From CAYXOX01 sp964466745 (lineage in GTDB: Bacteria > Pseudomonadota > Alphaproteobacteria > Rhodobacterales > Rhodobacteraceae), in assembly GCA_964466745.1 (NCBI GenBank), contig CAYXOX010000050.1, positions 1-19,082 on the forward strand: a stretch of DNA of 19,082 bases, read 5' to 3'. The translations under genes were made by a program, and so were the position numbers. How positions within the stretch are numbered: position 1 is the first letter of the stretch; the number at the start of each line of letters is the position of its first letter. Shown here one piece after another: positions 15,751 to 19,082 of the stretch. The notes under the pieces were generated by a model that saw only the letters and a list, made by a program, of their open reading frames with translations, was not told the origin of the DNA and did not search any database.

Positions 15751-15761
15751 TCTTGATCGAA

Positions 15762-15790
15762 TGAGTATCCGTGCCTCGGCGATGCGTCAA
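15762..15790 (-). promoter_or_regulatory. candidate promoter of the 14-gene operon
   Basis: On the minus strand, TTGACG (15790-15785) is a 5/6 match to the sigma-70 -35 box. It is followed after exactly 17 bases by TACTCA (15767-15762), a poor -10. Transcription would begin near 15755, giving a leader of about 45 bases to ATG 15710. The adjacent palindrome at 15793-15806 supports the placement. Confidence 0.5.
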
Positions 15791-15792
15791 GC

Positions 15793-15806
15793 GATTATCG
15801 ATAATC
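15793..15806. promoter_or_regulatory. palindromic operator copy 1 (GATTATCGATAATC)
   Basis: A perfect 14-base palindrome, AT-rich in GC-rich surroundings, three bases upstream of the -35 box of the large operon. Its core ATTATCGATAAT recurs at 17484-17495. A perfect symmetric site next to a GntR-family gene is what a dimeric winged-helix regulator would bind, so it is assigned to the GntR protein at 16631-17359 by inference. Confidence 0.75.
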
Positions 15807-15837
15807 CAGCCTTTAAGAACATCTTGCGACTTTCAGT

Positions 15838-15863
15838 GGCCCGCACAGAAGCGGTGCGGCGCC
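15838..15863 (-). terminator. candidate terminator of the gntR-phosphatase unit
   Basis: GGC plus CCGCAC (15838-15846) pairs with GTGCGG (15854-15859) and GCC (15861-15863), a nine-pair stem with one bulged C and a 7-base loop. It lies between the stop of the phosphatase gene (15897) and the operator of the next operon (15806). It has no U-tract, so termination strength is uncertain. Confidence 0.4.
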
Positions 15864-15896
15864 AGGAAGATGCGGCTTTCGGAGTTTCGCCGAAGG

Positions 15897-16577
15897 TCAG
15901 GCCCGGCGCTGAACCGTACCCGTCCGGTCGCGGAAGGCGAACGACATCTGCGTCGGCGCCACGTGAACGTCCACAGCCTCGACCCAGCCGGGCTCGCCGG
16001 GATCGGGCAGCCCCAGCCCCTTCGTGACAATCGCCCGGAGCACGGGAGAATGGGTGACGCAAGCGACCACGAGACCACTCCCGGCATGGCCCGCGAAGCT
16101 TTGCGCGAAATCGAGCACGCGGCGCGCCACGTCGGCCGCGCTCTCGCCAGGCGGGTTCTCGTGCCGCAGCCAGTAGCCGATCCTGTCCGGCGCCGCGAGA
16201 AACCCGGCAAAGAACGGATGGTCCAGCACCGCGTCAGGGGCCACGCTCATGAATTCGGCCTGCGAGGCGAAGAACTCGGCCGTTGACCCCATCTCGACGC
16301 GCGAGCCGGCGAGATAGACATCGGGGTTACGCAGACCCCAGGCGGGCAACACCTCCGGAGCGCCCGGGTCGATCGCGCTGCGGAGTGCCTCGGCGGTCTG
16401 CCGCGATCGGTTGGTGCGTGTGCCGAGGAAGAGAAAGCGCGTGCCGTCGCGGCGATGCGCGGCAAGGCGCGGCACCGCGGCCTCGATATCGGCATACGCA
16501 TCCTCGGTCAGAGGCATGTCGCCCTTGTGAGACGGCACCTTGGCGTGGCGCAGGAAGGACAAGGTAACATGGCTCAT
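15897..16577 (-). CDS. histidine phosphatase superfamily protein
   Basis: This 226-aa protein is of the phosphoglycerate-mutase/SixA-like histidine phosphatase clan. The catalytic R10-H11-A motif sits in SFLRHAKVPSHKGDMPLTED. A second catalytic His is in VTHSPVLRAI, and GTRTNRSRQTAEAL matches the region of the phosphate-binding Arg. PPGESAADVARRVLDF is also typical. ATG 16577 is chosen over a TTG ten codons earlier; neither has a strong ribosome site, so the start is uncertain. It follows gntR by 53 bases and is probably co-transcribed with it. Its role could be removal of phosphate from a pathway phosphoester, or from a phosphohistidine as SixA does. That is speculation prompted by the dikinase-like genes next door. 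No signal peptide is seen. Confidence 0.85.
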   Translation of the reverse strand: MSHVTLSFLRHAKVPSHKGDMPLTEDAYADIEAAVPRLAAHRRDGTRFLFLGTRTNRSRQTAEALRSAIDPGAPEVLPAWGLRNPDVYLAGSRVEMGSTAEFFASQAEFMSVAPDAVLDHPFFAGFLAAPDRIGYWLRHENPPGESAADVARRVLDFAQSFAGHAGSGLVVACVTHSPVLRAIVTKGLGLPDPGEPGWVEAVDVHVAPTQMSFAFRDRTGTVQRRA

Positions 16578-16595
16578 GGAGCGGGCCCTGTGAGA

Positions 16596-16621
16596 ATGAA
16601 GTATCAATTTTCCGACTTCAT
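16596..16621. repeat. 7-base inverted repeat between gntR and phosphatase gene
   Basis: ATGAAGT (16596-16602) and ACTTCAT (16615-16621) are exact inverted copies separated by 12 AT-rich bases. They lie in the short gap between the two minus-strand genes, just upstream of the phosphatase start. It could be a protein-binding site, a weak hairpin, or chance. Confidence 0.35.
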
Positions 16622-16630
16622 ATCAGCCGG

Positions 16631-17359
16631 CTAACCAAGCTTGGCGACCGGCTCCGGCGCTGCGGCGGAGCGCTGAACGGCATCTCCTCCAGCCCCGGGA
16701 ACCGCCGGGAGCGTCTCGTCACCGAGGATTCGGTGCATCACGTCGCCGAACTCCACCACGTGGTCGCGCATCACCTTCCCGCAATTCGCAGGATCTCCCG
16801 AACGCAGGGCGTCGATGATCGGGCGGTGTCGCGCGGCCAGGTCGATCTTGGGGCGAGACGCGATGAGATTGCTCAGGGTCACGAAGGTACGGGCCTCGAT
16901 CATGAGCGAGTTCCACGCCTCGATCAGAATCTGGTTTCCAGACGCCTCGATGATCGTGCGGTGGAACTGCGTGTCCCAGCGCGCCATCTTGCGGGCGTCC
17001 CGCGCCTTGAAGGCGCGCGTCATGAGCATGAGCGATTCCTCGAGTTCATCGCAGCAGTCGCTCCCGTTCTCGACGGCAAGATTGCCAGCAAGATCCTCCA
17101 GCGCCGCACGAACGGGGTAGATTTCGAGAATCTCGCGCCTCTGGATCAAGCGTACGCGCGCGCCCTTGTGCGGCTCGACCTCCACGAAACGCATGGCGAC
17201 GAGATCCCGCAGCGCCTCGCGCACCGGCGACTGGCTCGTCCCCATGCGCTTTGCAATCTGCGACTCCACTAGGCGATCACCGGGCTTTACGCGCCCGGAA
17301 AGGATATCATCGAGCAATTCTTCCTTGACCTGCTCGCTCAGCACAACACGCCGGATCAC
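16631..17359 (-). CDS. GntR-family transcription regulator, FCD subfamily
   Basis: This 242-aa protein has an N-terminal winged helix (about 5-72) with the classic pattern ILSGRVKPGDRLVESQIAKR and GTSQSPVREALRDL. A C-terminal all-helical FCD ligand domain (about 80-215) follows. FCD metal/ligand residues are visible: Asp and His in WDTQFHRTI, His in ARHRPIIDAL and His in MRDHVVEF. Such proteins usually repress catabolic genes until an organic acid inducer binds. It is transcribed away from the monooxygenase-like/FAH pair and shares its upstream region with them. The palindrome at 17484-17495 lies about 125 bases upstream of its start, and a second copy precedes the large operon, so it probably controls all three units, itself included. 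The inducer is not predictable. Confidence 0.93.
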   Translation of the reverse strand: MIRRVVLSEQVKEELLDDILSGRVKPGDRLVESQIAKRMGTSQSPVREALRDLVAMRFVEVEPHKGARVRLIQRREILEIYPVRAALEDLAGNLAVENGSDCCDELEESLMLMTRAFKARDARKMARWDTQFHRTIIEASGNQILIEAWNSLMIEARTFVTLSNLIASRPKIDLAARHRPIIDALRSGDPANCGKVMRDHVVEFGDVMHRILGDETLPAVPGAGGDAVQRSAAAPEPVAKLG

Positions 17360-17452
17360 GGTCGGCCCCTTCGTTTTTCTTGCGCGGCGCGTAAGAGCGG
17401 CATCAAGTCCAAAACAGGCCCTGCGCGCCGGCCGGGCCCTGATGCTCCATCT

Positions 17453-17481
17453 TGTCTAGTAACCCCGCACGCAAGTGTCAA
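17453..17481 (-). promoter_or_regulatory. candidate gntR promoter
   Basis: On the minus strand a perfect TTGACA (17481-17476) is followed after 17 bases by TAGACA (17458-17453). This places transcription start near 17446 and gives gntR a leader of roughly 87 bases. The palindrome at 17484-17495 is two bases upstream of the -35 box, the same arrangement as at the large operon. Confidence 0.55.
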
Positions 17482-17483
17482 CG

Positions 17484-17495
17484 ATTATCGATAAT
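17484..17495. promoter_or_regulatory. palindromic operator copy 2 (ATTATCGATAAT)
   Basis: A perfect 12-base palindrome in the divergent region between gntR and the + strand gene at 17633. Read on the minus strand, 14 bases (the core plus CG) are identical to copy 1. It is flanked by GTGTCA (17475-17480) and TGACAC (17495-17500), a second inverted repeat whose centre is two bases away from that of the core. On the + strand its right half reads GATAAT, a possible -10 for the divergent genes, but no good -35 lies 17 bases upstream. Confidence 0.75.
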
Positions 17496-17632
17496 GACAC
17501 CGCTGCCGAAAGGAGGTAGCGTCCGGGTCGCTGCCGGGCGGCCTGCGAATCGGGCACCTCGGCCAGAAATGATGAATGCGCCGCACAGTCTTCTTCGCAG
17601 GCCGCGGCCAACTGAAAGCAAAAGGACAGGCC

Positions 17633-17926
17633 ATGATCGTTCTCGTCGCGAAATACCACGTCAAGCCCGGGCACATGGGAGCGGTGATCGAGCACCTAAG
17701 GGAGATGGCCCCGCTCGTGGCAGCAAACGAGCCGGGATGCGCATTCTACACGGCGTCGCGCTCGCGCGACGACGAGAACCTCTTGATGCTGGTGGAGCAC
17801 TACAAGGACGATGACGCGCTGGCCCAGCACCGGGAAATGCCCCATTTCAAGGAGATCATCGAGGGCAAGGTCGTCCCCCTGCTCGAGAAGCGCGAGCGGG
17901 AACTCTACGACCTGAGCGTCGGGTGA
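17633..17926 (+). CDS. antibiotic biosynthesis monooxygenase (ABM)-family small protein
   Basis: This 97-aa protein has the dimeric alpha/beta-barrel ABM fold typical of YgiN-like quinol monooxygenases: IVLVAKYHVKPGH first strand, a helix with EHLREMAPLVAANEPGCAFY, then NLLMLVEHYKDDDALAQHREMPHFKEI. The His-containing segment AQHREMPHF is the family's conserved core. ATG 17633 has AAGGA six bases upstream; the frame continues 19 codons further but without support. It starts a two-gene + strand unit, seven bases before the FAH-family gene, diverging from gntR. Members oxidise quinols or catechol-like compounds without cofactor, or merely act as small binding or isomerising proteins. Function here is unproven. 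Confidence 0.85.
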   Translation: MIVLVAKYHVKPGHMGAVIEHLREMAPLVAANEPGCAFYTASRSRDDENLLMLVEHYKDDDALAQHREMPHFKEIIEGKVVPLLEKRERELYDLSVG

Positions 17927-17933
17927 TCCGGCG

Positions 17934-18917
17934 ATGCGTTTTGTCTCCTTCCTCCGGCGCGGGCTTGAATGGACCGGCCCCCGTACCGGCGCGCTGACAG
18001 GCGACCGGACACTCGACCTGAACCATGCCACAGTGCTCCGGCTGATGGATGCCGAGCGCGTGCCCGGCGATGCCGCCCGCCGCCTCGCCGATGCGCTGGT
18101 GCCCACCGACATGACGGAACTCGTGGCCGGCGGCCAAGTGACCCTCGACGCGGCTCGCGCCACGCTCGACTGGGCGCATGCCGACCCCGAACGGGCGGCG
18201 CCCGCGCTCCTCGCGGAAACCGACATCACCGCCCTCCCGGTTCTGCCGAAGCCGCCCCTGATCCGCGACTTCATGGCTTTCGAGAAGCATCTCCAGAACA
18301 TCTTCCCGCGTCTCGGCCGCGAGATTCCGCCCGAATGGTACAACCTGCCGGTCTACTACAAGGGCAACCCCTCGGCGGTCGGTGCGGATGGAGACGAGGT
18401 GACCATTCCCGCGGGTTGCCAGGAGATGGATTTCGAATTCGAACTCGCAGCGGTGATCGGCCGCGGGGGCGCCGATATCGCGGCCGAGGATGCGATGGGC
18501 CACATCTTCGGCTTCACGGTCTACAACGATTTCAGCGCACGCGACATCCAGCGCCGGGAAATGTCGGTCGGCCTCGGGCCGGCCAAGGGCAAGGATTTCG
18601 CGCGCGCCCATGTCTTCGGTCCCTGCCTCGTGACGGTCGACGAGATCGGGGACATCTACAGCAAGTCCGCCGAGGCAACCGTCAACGGCGCGCCGTGGTG
18701 CACCGGCGCGGTCGGCGACATGCACTGGAAGTTCGAAGACATGATCGCCCACGCCTCTCGGGGCGAGCCGCTCGTGCCGGGCGAGATCTTCGGCTCCGGC
18801 ACCTTCGGCGACGGTTCGGCGATGGAGCGCGGGCAGTTCCTTTCCGCCGGAGACCGGATCGAACTGACCGTCGAGGGTATCGGCACGCTGCGCAACAGCA
18901 TCGTCGCCGCGCCATGA
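17934..18917 (+). CDS. fumarylacetoacetate hydrolase (FAH)-family enzyme
   Basis: This 327-aa protein has the FAH C-terminal catalytic domain from about residue 105. RDFMAFEKHL holds the usual first acidic residue, and YYKGNPSAVG follows. Glu168 and Glu170 sit in DFEFELAAVIG, and Asp199 in GFTVYNDFSARDIQ: these three match the divalent metal ligands. PAKGKDF carries the catalytic-site Lys. The N-terminal 100 residues are the smaller FAH-type lead domain. Members cleave beta-diketones, decarboxylate or hydrate 2-oxo acids, or hydrolyse 2,4-dioxo acids. It follows the ABM-like gene by seven bases, with translation probably coupled. It may act late in ring or chain breakdown, supplying a keto acid. 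The exact reaction is not determined. Confidence 0.92.
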   Translation: MRFVSFLRRGLEWTGPRTGALTGDRTLDLNHATVLRLMDAERVPGDAARRLADALVPTDMTELVAGGQVTLDAARATLDWAHADPERAAPALLAETDITALPVLPKPPLIRDFMAFEKHLQNIFPRLGREIPPEWYNLPVYYKGNPSAVGADGDEVTIPAGCQEMDFEFELAAVIGRGGADIAAEDAMGHIFGFTVYNDFSARDIQRREMSVGLGPAKGKDFARAHVFGPCLVTVDEIGDIYSKSAEATVNGAPWCTGAVGDMHWKFEDMIAHASRGEPLVPGEIFGSGTFGDGSAMERGQFLSAGDRIELTVEGIGTLRNSIVAAP

Positions 18918-18922
18918 TGGCA

Positions 18923-18953
18923 GCGGGCCGGGCAGGGCAATCGCTCCGCCCGC
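18923..18953 (+). terminator. possible weak hairpin after the FAH-family gene
   Basis: GCGGGC (18923-18928) and GCCCGC (18948-18953) can pair across a 19-base loop, five bases after the stop codon. There is no U-tract. I see nothing else that can be supported from here to the end of the window at 19082; the open frames there are GC-driven shadows. Confidence 0.25.
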
Positions 18954-19082
18954 CTTCCACGCGCCGGACCGATCCGCGCGAGACATCCCCCCGGCACGCG
19001 CCCCGCCTGGCTCTCCCATAGCGAGGGCTGCGCGGCGCCGCCGGTTTGCACGCGCGGAGTCCTTCCCCCCGGGCTTCCCGGG

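Noticed and set aside
17969..19021. A 350-aa + strand frame overlapping the FAH-family gene
   Set aside because: Arg/Pro-rich composition without domains, fully overlapping a well-supported FAH-family gene in another frame.
1..19082. CRISPR arrays, insertion sequences or phage genes
   Set aside because: No spaced direct repeats, transposase, integrase or phage structural motifs were seen on either strand.

Overview
The window looks like chromosome from a high-GC alphaproteobacterium. This is inferred from the GC-rich coding sequence, the strong AGGAGG-type ribosome binding sites and the gene families present; the genus cannot be told. It opens with the 3' part of a tRNA-Gln(TTG) gene on the + strand. 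Almost everything else is one very large accessory catabolic locus under an FCD-type GntR regulator.

Layout. A block of 14 tightly spaced minus-strand genes runs from 15710 down to 217. In transcription order these are: a phosphohistidine 'swivel' protein of the PEP-synthase superfamily (576 aa), a cyclase-family metal hydrolase, a stand-alone PEP-synthase ATP-binding domain (272 aa), a complete branched-chain-amino-acid/amide type ABC importer (livH, livM, livG, livF and its periplasmic binding protein), an odd metallo-beta-lactamase-fold protein, a molybdenum hydroxylase (FAD subunit, then a fused [2Fe-2S]-molybdopterin subunit), a zinc alcohol dehydrogenase, an SMP-30-type lactonase and a beta-keto acid cleavage enzyme (BKACE/DUF849). 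Behind it, also on the minus strand, lie gntR (16631-17359) and a histidine-phosphatase gene (15897-16577). Diverging from gntR on the + strand are a small antibiotic-biosynthesis-monooxygenase-like protein and a fumarylacetoacetate-hydrolase-family enzyme.

How it may work together (inference). The importer brings in an unknown organic compound. The two PEP-synthase-like proteins have the parts expected of a two-subunit ATP-dependent dikinase resembling phenylphosphate synthase, so they may phosphorylate the compound or an intermediate at the expense of two phosphoanhydride bonds. The molybdenum hydroxylase and alcohol dehydrogenase would oxidise it. The cyclase, lactonase and FAH-family hydrolase would open rings or cleave C-C/C-O bonds. 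BKACE would pass a beta-keto acid to acetyl-CoA, giving acetoacetate and a new acyl-CoA. I do not recognise this combination as a described pathway.

Regulation. A 14-base sequence containing the perfect palindrome ATTATCGATAAT occurs twice, upstream of the large operon (15793-15806) and between gntR and the divergent pair (17484-17495). Each time it lies 2-3 bases from a TTGAC-type -35 box that drives minus-strand transcription. It is the obvious candidate operator of the GntR regulator. Several strong GC-rich hairpins without U-tracts sit between operon genes and may set the relative expression of its segments.
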